5,109 nt of DNA. Origin: JBPOIS01 sp052034295 (lineage in GTDB: Bacteria; Pseudomonadota; Gammaproteobacteria; Pseudomonadales; Moraxellaceae). Where the stretch lies: NCBI GenBank assembly GCA_052034295.1, contig JBPOIS010000095.1, positions 1-5,109 on the forward strand, written 5' to 3'. A program made the translations under genes and the position numbers. Shown one piece after another: positions 1 through 5,109 of this stretch. The notes below the pieces were generated by a model. That model was not told where the DNA came from. It saw only the letters and a list, made by a program, of their open reading frames with translations, and made no database searches. Every line of letters begins with the position of its first letter. The first letter of the stretch is position 1.

Positions 1-514
1 TGTGCCGGTCCTGCCAGTAATAATCGACGATGCGGTGAAACACCACCGACAGGAACACCAGCAACAGCACCCCCACACTCACCCACAACAAAAACCGGCC
101 CGGCTCCGGATCGGTCAGATAAATCACCAGCGGCACCGATCCCGCGGGCGGGTGTATGCTGTCCAGCACCATCATCAGGCTGATGCACAGCCCCACCACC
201 ACCGGCAGCATCCACAGGGCCGGCTGCACCGCCAGCCCCACGAGGCCAATGATGGAAGCCAGGGCGTAGCCCATCACGATGCGCCGTGGCTGCGACAGTG
301 CGCCATCCGGGACGGCGAACAGCAGCACGCAGGACGCCCCGAAGGTGCCCATGAACCCCAGCGCATGTGCCAGTGAGCCCATGTGCAGGACGATTTCCAG
401 CACCAGCGCACTGCCCAGCCCCATCAGCAGCGAATAGCCGATCAGGTGCTTCTGGATTGCCACCCGGTCTGGCCAGTGGCGGGCGATCCAGTGGGTGATC
501 GGGTGATCCCTCAT
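1..514 (-). CDS. HPP-family integral membrane protein (3' end cut by window edge)
   Basis: I translated this gene by hand from the minus strand; 171 residues are visible before the left edge and no stop is reached. It belongs to the HPP family (Pfam PF04982 type): it has the HPP motif in IHPPAGSVPL (residues 120-129) and the companion motif FGASCVLLFAVP (58-69) followed by QPR (75-77). Hydrophobic stretches at about 24-45, 50-68, 79-118 (probably two helices) and 141-158 indicate an inner-membrane protein with four or five spans, and a polar tail begins near 160. Members are usually under 200 residues, so little is probably missing. Plant and cyanobacterial members have been linked to nitrite transport; the bacterial role is largely unknown and I assign none. 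I chose the ATG at 514. An in-frame TTG at 529, with AGG 7 nt upstream, is an alternative start. The gene lies 30 bp after trpB in the same direction, probably in the same operon. Confidence 0.88.
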   Translation of the reverse strand, partial: MRDHPITHWIARHWPDRVAIQKHLIGYSLLMGLGSALVLEIVLHMGSLAHALGFMGTFGASCVLLFAVPDGALSQPRRIVMGYALASIIGLVGLAVQPALWMLPVVVGLCISLMMVLDSIHPPAGSVPLVIYLTDPEPGRFLLWVSVGVLLLVFLSVVFHRIVDYYWQDRH

Positions 515-544
515 GCCCTGGACACCCAACCCCCGGCCTGCGGG

Positions 545-1792
545 TTATTTGATTTCAATGCCATCAATCCCGGCCACAGTCAGCAGGTCCTTGTCGCCAC
601 GTCCGGACAGACAGACGATGATGGACTGGTCCGGACGCATCGTCGGGGCCAGCTTTTTCACGTAGGCCAGTGCATGGCTGGATTCCAGCGCCGGGATGAT
701 GCCCTCCACCCGGGTCAGCTCGCGGAAGCCGCCCAGCGCTTCCTGGTCATTGATGGCCACATAATTGACCCGGTGCATGTCCTTGAGGAAGCTGTGCTCC
801 GGCCCGACCCCCGGATAGTCCAGACCGGCCGAGATGGAATGGGTCTCGATGATTTGGCCCTGATCGTCACTCATCAGGTAGGTGCGGTTGCCGTGCAGCA
901 CGCCGATCCGTCCGGCGTTCAGTGGGGCCGAGTGCTTGCCGGTGTCCACCCCGAATCCGGCCGCTTCCACGCCATAGATCTGCACCCCCGTGTCATTCAG
1001 GAACGGGTAAAACAGCCCGATGGCATTGCTGCCGCCGCCCACACAGGCCACCAGTGCGTCGGGTAGCCTGCCGGTCCGCTCCAGAATCTGCTGACGGGCT
1101 TCGCGGCCAATGATCGACTGAAAATCCCGCACCAGCATCGGATACGGGTGCGGACCTGCCACTGTGCCGATGATGTAATAGGTGCTGTCGACATTGGTCA
1201 CCCAGTCACGCATGGCTTCATTCATGGCGTCCTTGAGGGTGCGCGAACCACTGGTCACCGGCACCACGGTGGCCCCGAGCAGGCGCATGCGGTACACGTT
1301 CATGGCCTGGCGGTGCACGTCTTCTTCGCCCATGTAGACCACACATTCCATGCCCAGTCGCGCGGCAATGGTGGCGGTGGCCACCCCGTGCTGACCGGCA
1401 CCGGTCTCAGCAATCACGCGTTTTTTGCCGGACAACTTGGCCAGCAGGGCCTGGCCGATGGTGTTGTTGACCTTGTGGGCACCGGTGTGGTTCAGGTCTT
1501 CACGTTTCAGAAAAATCTGCGCCCCGCCCAGCTCTCGGGTCCAGCGCTCGGCCAGATACAGCGGGCTGGGCCGGCCCACGTAATGGGCCAGGTCATGGTC
1601 AAACTCGGCCCGGAACTGCGGGTCGTCCTTCATGCGCAGGTACAGCGCCTCCAGCTCTTCCAGTGCCGCCATCAGGGTCTCGGAGACAAAGCGTCCGCCA
1701 TGCACCCCAAAGTGTCCGCGCGCATCCGGGAACTGGGTGTAATCCACGGCTGCCCCAGCAGCCGCATCCATCCGGGTTGTGTCAGTGGCCAT
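545..1792 (-). CDS. trpB: tryptophan synthase beta chain
   Basis: This PLP enzyme joins indole to L-serine to make L-tryptophan, normally in the cytosolic TrpA2B2 complex. The 415-residue product carries the family landmarks. The PLP lysine is K107 in HTGAHKVNN (102-110). The catalytic glutamate is E129 in AETGAGQHG (128-136), and the cofactor-phosphate loop is GGGSN (252-256). Near the C-terminus S396 in LSGRG occupies the pyridine-nitrogen serine position. All are displaced by about 19-20 residues from E. coli TrpB (397 aa) because of a longer N-terminus. The sequence resembles the TrpA-dependent TrpB1 class. The ATG at 1792 overlaps the trpF stop. The best Shine-Dalgarno match, AGGAG at 1805-1809, is 12 nt away, which is long, so translation is probably coupled to trpF. 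A second ATG at 1771 has no better ribosome site. No trpA follows within the window. Confidence 0.97.
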   Translation of the reverse strand: MATDTTRMDAAAGAAVDYTQFPDARGHFGVHGGRFVSETLMAALEELEALYLRMKDDPQFRAEFDHDLAHYVGRPSPLYLAERWTRELGGAQIFLKREDLNHTGAHKVNNTIGQALLAKLSGKKRVIAETGAGQHGVATATIAARLGMECVVYMGEEDVHRQAMNVYRMRLLGATVVPVTSGSRTLKDAMNEAMRDWVTNVDSTYYIIGTVAGPHPYPMLVRDFQSIIGREARQQILERTGRLPDALVACVGGGSNAIGLFYPFLNDTGVQIYGVEAAGFGVDTGKHSAPLNAGRIGVLHGNRTYLMSDDQGQIIETHSISAGLDYPGVGPEHSFLKDMHRVNYVAINDQEALGGFRELTRVEGIIPALESSHALAYVKKLAPTMRPDQSIIVCLSGRGDKDLLTVAGIDGIEIK

Positions 1793-2426
1793 TTGCCTGT
1801 TGCACTCCTGCCAAAAAAGCCTTGATCCGCTCTGGGCTCTTGATGCCCTTGCCTTGTTCGACGCCTCCGCTGACGTCCACCGCGTACGGTCGGGTCAGGC
1901 AGATGGCCTCTGCCACGTTTTCGGGGGTCAGTCCACCGGCCAGAATCAGCGGCAGGTCCAGACCCACCGGCCACAGCGACCAGTCAAAGGTCTGGCCGGT
2001 ACCGCCCTGCAGCTGGGGATGCCAGGCATCCAGCAGCAGCGCACTGGCCCCGGCCTGCTGATAAGCCCGCGCTTCGCGGTGCAGGTCCAGTCCGGGCTGT
2101 ACCGCCAGTGCCCGATACCAGCGCCGTCCGGTCAACTGCCCCACCTCCGCACAGTAGGCCGGACTTTCCCGGCCATGAAACTGCAGCAGGTCCAGCCCCA
2201 CAGCCGCCACGGTGTCCACCACCTGGGCCGGGGTGGCATCGACGAACAGCCCCACCGCCTGCACATACGGCGGCAGCCCCTGCACCAGCATGCGGGCCTG
2301 TGCCAGGCTCACCGCCCGCGGGCTGGGGGGATAGAATACCAGCCCGATCGCATCCGCGCCGCTGGCCACACTGACGGCCACACTGGCCGGATCAGTCAGT
2401 CCACAGATCTTGACCCGGGTCCGCAC
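1782..2426 (-). CDS. trpF: phosphoribosylanthranilate isomerase
   Basis: TrpF carries out the Amadori rearrangement of N-(5'-phosphoribosyl)anthranilate to CdRP in tryptophan synthesis, as a cytosolic (beta/alpha)8 barrel. The 214-residue product has normal family length. Catalytic residues are in place: the general base C8 in KICGLT (6-11) and the general acid D133 in LLLDA (130-134). GGTG (141-144), LAGGL (162-166) and DVSGGVE (184-190) are typical family signatures, the last ones forming the phosphate site. The start is set at GTG 2426. The product then begins VRTRVKICG, matching the usual MRTRIKICG family start, and AGGGG lies 6 nt upstream. The frame stays open as far as 2813, but that extension runs opposite the photolyase gene and has no family homology I recognise. 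The stop overlaps the trpB start by 11 bp, so this is the first gene of the trpF-trpB-HPP operon. Confidence 0.96.
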   Translation of the reverse strand: MRTRVKICGLTDPASVAVSVASGADAIGLVFYPPSPRAVSLAQARMLVQGLPPYVQAVGLFVDATPAQVVDTVAAVGLDLLQFHGRESPAYCAEVGQLTGRRWYRALAVQPGLDLHREARAYQQAGASALLLDAWHPQLQGGTGQTFDWSLWPVGLDLPLILAGGLTPENVAEAICLTRPYAVDVSGGVEQGKGIKSPERIKAFLAGVQQANGH

Positions 2427-2431
2427 GGGTG

Positions 2432-2453
2432 TCCCCTTTTTTTGAACAGGGGA
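2432..2453 (-). repeat. inverted repeat at the trpF translation start
   Basis: On the minus strand TCCCCT (2453-2448) is followed by 10 nt and then AGGGGA (2437-2432), giving a 6-bp GC-rich stem; two more A-T pairs are possible inside it after one mismatch. The 3' arm contains the trpF Shine-Dalgarno sequence. It is not a terminator, because no T run follows it on either strand. It could be an RNA hairpin over the ribosome site, or a DNA operator if transcription starts inside it. Chance is also possible at this size. Confidence 0.4.
2433..2437 (-). promoter_or_regulatory. ribosome binding site of trpF
   Basis: AGGGG on the minus strand lies 6 nt before the GTG at 2426. It supports the GTG start over longer readings of the same frame. 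The site is also the 3' arm of an inverted repeat (2432-2453). Confidence 0.7.
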
Positions 2454-2456
2454 AAA

Positions 2457-2462
2457 AGTGTA
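2457..2462 (-). promoter_or_regulatory. candidate -10 box of the trpF promoter
   Basis: TACACT on the minus strand matches four of six positions of TATAAT and sits in one of the few AT-rich stretches of the divergent region. A start about 7 nt downstream would be near 2450, giving a leader of roughly 24 nt. The positions 16-18 nt upstream do not resemble TTGACA, so the promoter is weak, activator-dependent, or not here. Confidence 0.25.
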
Positions 2463-2563
2463 AGCCAAAATGCCCGGCGATACATGTCCGCAGCGTGCAA
2501 AAGCGCCGCCGTCCATCCCCCGTTTGGGTGCCTGTACGCTGGGCCGGGGCCATGTTAGCCTGT

Positions 2564-2592
2564 TTGACCGGGGTGCTGTGTGTTTGTTGCAT
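2564..2592 (+). promoter_or_regulatory. weak candidate promoter of the phrB operon
   Basis: TTGACC (2564-2569), five of six matches to the -35 consensus, is followed after 17 nt by TTGCAT (2587-2592), which matches only three of six -10 positions and lacks the key second-position A. The promoter for this operon should lie in the 206-bp gap, but no good sigma70 match is visible. A second TTGACC at 2601-2606 is too close to the start codon to act as a -35. Confidence 0.15.
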
Positions 2593-2621
2593 CCCGTGTG
2601 TTGACCCGAATGCCCTGATGC

Positions 2622-2627
2622 AAGGAG
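2622..2627 (+). promoter_or_regulatory. ribosome binding site of phrB
   Basis: AAGGAG lies 5 nt before the ATG at 2633 and is the strongest Shine-Dalgarno match in the window. It fixes the photolyase start there, rather than at upstream ATGs in the same frame (2429, 2618). Confidence 0.85.
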
Positions 2628-2632
2628 AGGCC

Positions 2633-4078
2633 ATGAATCTGGTCTGGTTCCGCCATGACCTGCGCACTGTGGATCACCCGGCCCTGTGGGCGGCGCTGGA
2701 TTCGGGCCAGCCGGTGCGGGCGGTGTATGTGGCCAGTCCGGCGCAGTGGCGCAGCCATGACTGGGGCGATGCCCGGCTGGATTTTGTGCAGCGCAGTGTG
2801 CAGGCGCTGGCACGCGCGCTCGGGGCGCTGGGGATTGCGCTTGATGTGCTGGTGCTGGACACGTTTGCAGACATTCCTGCCGGATTGCTGGCCCATGCGC
2901 AGCGCCACCGGGTCTGGCAGGTGTTTGCCCATGAAGAATACGAGTGGCATGAACGCCAGCGCGATGCCGCCTGTCAGGCGCTGTGGTCGGCGCAGGGGAT
3001 CGGCCTGCAGCTGCTGCCGGACCAGTGTGTGTGGCCGCCGGGCAGTGTGCGCAATAGTCAGGGACAGTTTTACCGGGTGTTCACGCCGTTTTTCCGGCAG
3101 TGGCGGCTGAAGCTGGCTGAGGCCCCGGCACAGGTACTGCCGACGCCGCAGCCCCAGCTGCCCTCCACCCCGGCAGACGCGCCTGCCGACCAGCAGGCCC
3201 TGTGGTCGCAGTCCTGGGCCAGTGCGGTTCCAGCCTGTCAGCAGTTCTGGCCGGCAGGTCCAGAAGCCGCCCAGCAGCGGCTGCAGCAGTTTTTGCAGGC
3301 GGCACTGGGCCAGTATGCCGAGGGCCGTGACCGCGCGGATCAGGCCGCCACCTCGCGGCTGTCGGCGGACTTGAGCGTCGGCAGCCTCAGCGTGCGTCAG
3401 GTGCTGGTGGCGCTGCGCAGTGCCCGGCAGGCGGGGGTGGACCCGGAGCCTTTTATCCGCCAGCTGGCCTGGCGGGATTTTTATCGCCATGTGCTGGTGG
3501 GCTTTCCCTGGGTGTCGCGTGGCCAGCCCTTTGACCTGCAGGTGGGCCGGCGACTGCAGTGGCGCAATGATCCAGCGGCGTTTGAGCGCTGGTGCCAGGG
3601 CCAGACCGGCGTGCCGATCGTCGATGCCGGGATGCGCGCGCTGCGGGCCGAGGGCTGGCTGCACAACCGGCTGCGCATGGTGGTGGCCATGTACCTGTGC
3701 AAGGACCTGCACATCGACTGGCGCTGGGGCGAGCGGTTTTTCATGCAGCAGCTGGTCGATGCCGATCTGGCCAACAACAATGGCGGCTGGCAGTGGTGTG
3801 CGTCCACCGGCACCGATGCACAGCCGTATTTCCGCATCATGAACCCGTACAGCCAGAGCCAGAAAATCGACCCCGCAGGCACTTACATCCGTCGCCATGT
3901 GCCCGAGCTGGCGGCGCTGGCCGCTCCGGCCATCCACCAGCCCCCGCCCGGCCTGCGCCGGACCCTGGGCTATCCAGCCGAGCTGGTGGACCATGCCACG
4001 GCACGCACAGCCACGCTGGCCCTGTTTGAGCGGGCCCGGCAGCAGGATCCGGCGCCACTGGCGTCCCCGATTGACTGA
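2633..4078 (+). CDS. phrB: deoxyribodipyrimidine photo-lyase, class I CPD type
   Basis: This FAD enzyme uses blue/near-UV light to split cyclobutane pyrimidine dimers in DNA. The product has 481 residues (E. coli PhrB 472). The N-terminal Rossmann-like antenna domain starts NLVWFRHDLR (2-11). E107 in HERQRD aligns with E. coli E109, which binds the methenyltetrahydrofolate antenna, so a folate antenna is likely. A Pro/Gln-rich linker (about 160-200) leads to the FAD domain. There TSRLS is the FAD-phosphate motif, TGVPIVDAGMRAL (325-337) is class 1 signature 1, and ANNNGGWQW (380-388) lies in signature 2. The electron-transfer triad W310, W363, W386 and the flavin asparagine N382 are intact, matching E. 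coli W306, W359, W382 and N378. The substrate-stacking W280 is present, but the glutamate three residues earlier in E. coli (E274) is glutamine here (Q277). It is the first gene of the right-hand operon. Confidence 0.96.
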   Translation: MNLVWFRHDLRTVDHPALWAALDSGQPVRAVYVASPAQWRSHDWGDARLDFVQRSVQALARALGALGIALDVLVLDTFADIPAGLLAHAQRHRVWQVFAHEEYEWHERQRDAACQALWSAQGIGLQLLPDQCVWPPGSVRNSQGQFYRVFTPFFRQWRLKLAEAPAQVLPTPQPQLPSTPADAPADQQALWSQSWASAVPACQQFWPAGPEAAQQRLQQFLQAALGQYAEGRDRADQAATSRLSADLSVGSLSVRQVLVALRSARQAGVDPEPFIRQLAWRDFYRHVLVGFPWVSRGQPFDLQVGRRLQWRNDPAAFERWCQGQTGVPIVDAGMRALRAEGWLHNRLRMVVAMYLCKDLHIDWRWGERFFMQQLVDADLANNNGGWQWCASTGTDAQPYFRIMNPYSQSQKIDPAGTYIRRHVPELAALAAPAIHQPPPGLRRTLGYPAELVDHATARTATLALFERARQQDPAPLASPID

Positions 4079-4082
4079 GGAG
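4077..4082 (+). promoter_or_regulatory. ribosome binding site of the cobalamin adenosyltransferase gene
   Basis: GAGGAG overlaps the last two bases of the phrB stop codon and lies 6 nt before the ATG at 4089. The overlap points to co-transcription and probably coupled translation of the two genes. Confidence 0.8.
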
Positions 4083-4088
4083 CAGACC

Positions 4089-4685
4089 ATGGGCCACCGG
4101 CTCAGCAAGATTTACACCCGCACCGGCGATCAGGGCCAGACCGGCCTGGGTGATGGCAGCCGCTGCGACAAGGGCGACGCCCGCATCGCGGTGATGGGCA
4201 GCGTGGACGAATGCAACAGCCAGATTGGCCTGCTGCGGGCCCAGCTCGGGGACCACACACTGACACAGTGGCCAGACCTGCAGGACTGGCTGAGCCGGGT
4301 GCAGCATGAATTGTTTGATCTGGGGGGCGAGCTGAGTATTCCCGGCTATCGCCTGCTGGCGGCCACCGCCGTCGGGCGTCTGGAGCAGCAGATTGACCAG
4401 ATGAATGCCCACCTGCCCCCGCTGAAAAATTTTATTTTGCCCGCGGGCAGCCTGCCGGTGGCGCAGGCGCACGTGTGCCGTGCCGTGTGCCGCCGCGCCG
4501 AACGCGAGCTGGTGCTGCTCAGCCATGACCCGCAGGCTGCGCTGTCAGATGCAGCACTGCCCTACCTGAACCGGCTGTCGGACTGGCTGTTTGTGCTGGC
4601 GCGCAGCCTGTCGCGGGCGCTGGATGGCGAGGAGGTGCTGTGGCAGCCTGCCCCCAGCCCGCAGGCGTCTGTATCATGCGACTGA
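4089..4685 (+). CDS. pduO: PduO-type ATP:cob(I)alamin adenosyltransferase
   Basis: The enzyme transfers the 5'-deoxyadenosyl group of ATP to reduced cobalamin (cob(I)alamin), making coenzyme B12; family members are cytosolic trimers of helical bundles. The 198-residue product starts with the ATP-binding motif KIYTRTGDQGQTGLGDG (7-23). VDECNS (39-44) and LKNFILPAG (112-120) follow. F115 matches the phenylalanine that holds cobalamin in the four-coordinate form in Lactobacillus PduO. R131, R135 and N161 in YLNRLSDWLFVLAR (159-172) fall at the conserved ATP-contacting positions. This fold is unrelated to the CobA/BtuR type. No pdu, eut or B12-synthesis genes are near, so general cobalamin salvage is more likely than a microcompartment role; the symbol reflects the family only. 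It starts 10 bp after phrB and its last codons overlap the next gene. Confidence 0.94.
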   Translation: MGHRLSKIYTRTGDQGQTGLGDGSRCDKGDARIAVMGSVDECNSQIGLLRAQLGDHTLTQWPDLQDWLSRVQHELFDLGGELSIPGYRLLAATAVGRLEQQIDQMNAHLPPLKNFILPAGSLPVAQAHVCRAVCRRAERELVLLSHDPQAALSDAALPYLNRLSDWLFVLARSLSRALDGEEVLWQPAPSPQASVSCD

Positions 4686-5109
4686 TTGGACACCGCGGGG
4701 CCCGGGGTGAAGCGCCCGAAAACACCCTGGGCGGCTTTGCCTACCTGCAGGCGCTGGGCATCCGCGCGGTGGAGCTGGATGTGCGGCGGATTGCCGATGG
4801 GACGCTGGTAGTGATCCATGACGATTGCCTGTCCCGCACCACAGGCGAAGCCTTTCCGGTGGCCCGCCTGCAGCAGCAGCACCTCCGCCAGCACAACCAT
4901 TGCCTGAACTGGCCGGACTGGCCCAGCCCCGAGCCGACCCCCACCCTGGACCAGGTGCTGGGCCTGCTGGAAGAGTTTGAGCACATTGAGCTGGAGCTCA
5001 AGCCGGTCAGCAGCGAGACCCAGGCCAACCTGCTGGTCAATCAGGTGCTCGATCAGGTGCGCGGCTGGCAGGACACGGTGGTGCTGACCTCCTTTGACCC
5101 ACGGATCCT
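4676..5109 (+). CDS. ugpQ: glycerophosphodiester phosphodiesterase, UgpQ type (3' end cut by window edge)
   Basis: GDPD enzymes hydrolyse deacylated phospholipids such as glycerophosphocholine to sn-glycerol 3-phosphate and an alcohol. I translated 144 complete codons to the right edge with no stop; cytosolic family members are usually about 240-250 residues, so roughly 100 are missing. The N-terminus carries the catalytic GHRG (5-8), with H6 and R7, then PENT (14-17). The metal-site ELD (E33, D35) and the second catalytic histidine in VIHDD (H48) follow. ELELKP (105-110) matches the next conserved strand (usually IELK). There is no signal peptide, which fits the cytosolic UgpQ group rather than periplasmic GlpQ. 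The ATG at 4676 lies 10 bp inside the preceding gene in another frame. Only a weak AGG 10 nt upstream serves as ribosome site, so translation is probably coupled. No ugp transporter genes are visible. Confidence 0.93.
   Translation, partial: MRLIGHRGARGEAPENTLGGFAYLQALGIRAVELDVRRIADGTLVVIHDDCLSRTTGEAFPVARLQQQHLRQHNHCLNWPDWPSPEPTPTLDQVLGLLEEFEHIELELKPVSSETQANLLVNQVLDQVRGWQDTVVLTSFDPRI

Noticed and set aside
2..376. A 124-codon plus-strand frame at the left edge.
   Set aside because: Its product is an extreme run of His, Gln and Pro, the complement of a membrane protein gene. The minus strand encodes a clear HPP-family protein across the same bases.
1148..1825. A 225-codon plus-strand frame opposite trpB, and a similar 227-codon frame at 383-1066.
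   Set aside because: Both are His/Gly/Gln-rich shadows of trpB, with no ribosome site or family signature seen. TrpB on the minus strand is certain.
2432..2453. The inverted repeat as a rho-independent terminator.
   Set aside because: No T run follows the stem on either strand, and it lies between two divergent gene starts, where no transcript should end.
2400..2487. A short minus-strand frame starting ATGTATCGC, considered as a trp leader peptide for attenuation.
   Set aside because: It contains a single Trp codon rather than tandem Trp codons, runs into the trpF coding region, and has no terminator/antiterminator pair or U-run behind it.
2429..2632. A 68-residue N-terminal extension of the photolyase from an upstream ATG.
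   Set aside because: Family homology begins exactly at the ATG at 2633, which has an AAGGAG site 5 nt upstream. The extension is Cys/Pro/Arg-rich without recognisable domain features.
2427..2813. An upstream extension of trpF to an ATG at 2813.
   Set aside because: It would run through the divergent promoter region and into phrB. The GTG at 2426 gives the normal TrpF N-terminus and has its own ribosome site.
2555..4108. A 517-codon open frame on the minus strand opposite nearly all of phrB.
   Set aside because: It is rich in His, Gln, Arg and Gly and has no recognisable motif. The plus-strand product is an unmistakable photolyase. Long antisense frames are expected opposite GC-rich genes.
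1..5109. Search for tRNA, rRNA, CRISPR arrays, insertion sequences, attachment sites and toxin or defence genes.
   Set aside because: The window is almost completely filled by six recognisable metabolic or repair genes. The only gap over 30 bp is 206 bp, and it shows no tRNA-like fold, repeat array or transposon end by eye.

Overview
This is a GC-rich (low-to-mid 60s % by eye), almost fully coding chromosomal segment with two divergent gene groups. The protein sequences and the trpF-trpB pairing suggest a Gram-negative betaproteobacterium, perhaps of the Neisseriales/Chromobacterium kind. That placement is inferred from sequence flavour, not from a search. There is no sign of mobile elements, RNA genes, CRISPR arrays or recent transfer.

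Left half, minus strand, read from right to left: trpF (phosphoribosylanthranilate isomerase, 2426 to 1782), trpB (tryptophan synthase beta chain, 1792 to 545), then an HPP-family integral membrane protein (514 down to the left edge, where it is cut). trpF and trpB overlap by 11 bp. The HPP gene starts 30 bp after the trpB stop with no terminator between, so all three look like one operon. TrpF converts phosphoribosylanthranilate to CdRP. TrpB condenses indole with serine to make tryptophan. trpA, the usual next gene and the source of the indole, is not in the place where it would be expected.

Middle: a 206-bp divergent intergenic region (2427-2632) must hold the promoters of both groups. It contains a TACACT -10-like box for trpF, a small inverted repeat that includes the trpF Shine-Dalgarno sequence, and a strong AAGGAG ribosome binding site for the photolyase gene.

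Right half, plus strand: a class I CPD photolyase (phrB, 2633-4078), a PduO-type ATP:cob(I)alamin adenosyltransferase (4089-4685) and a UgpQ-type glycerophosphodiester phosphodiesterase (from 4676, cut by the right edge). The first two are 10 bp apart and the last two overlap by 10 bp, so they are very probably co-transcribed. The three enzymes share no textbook pathway. A link through light and adenosylcobalamin is the most interesting reading, but it is speculative.

All six proteins belong to known families and keep their catalytic residues. I see no clearly new system. The points worth a second look are operon context, a substrate-site variant in the photolyase, and the inverted repeat at the trpF translation start.
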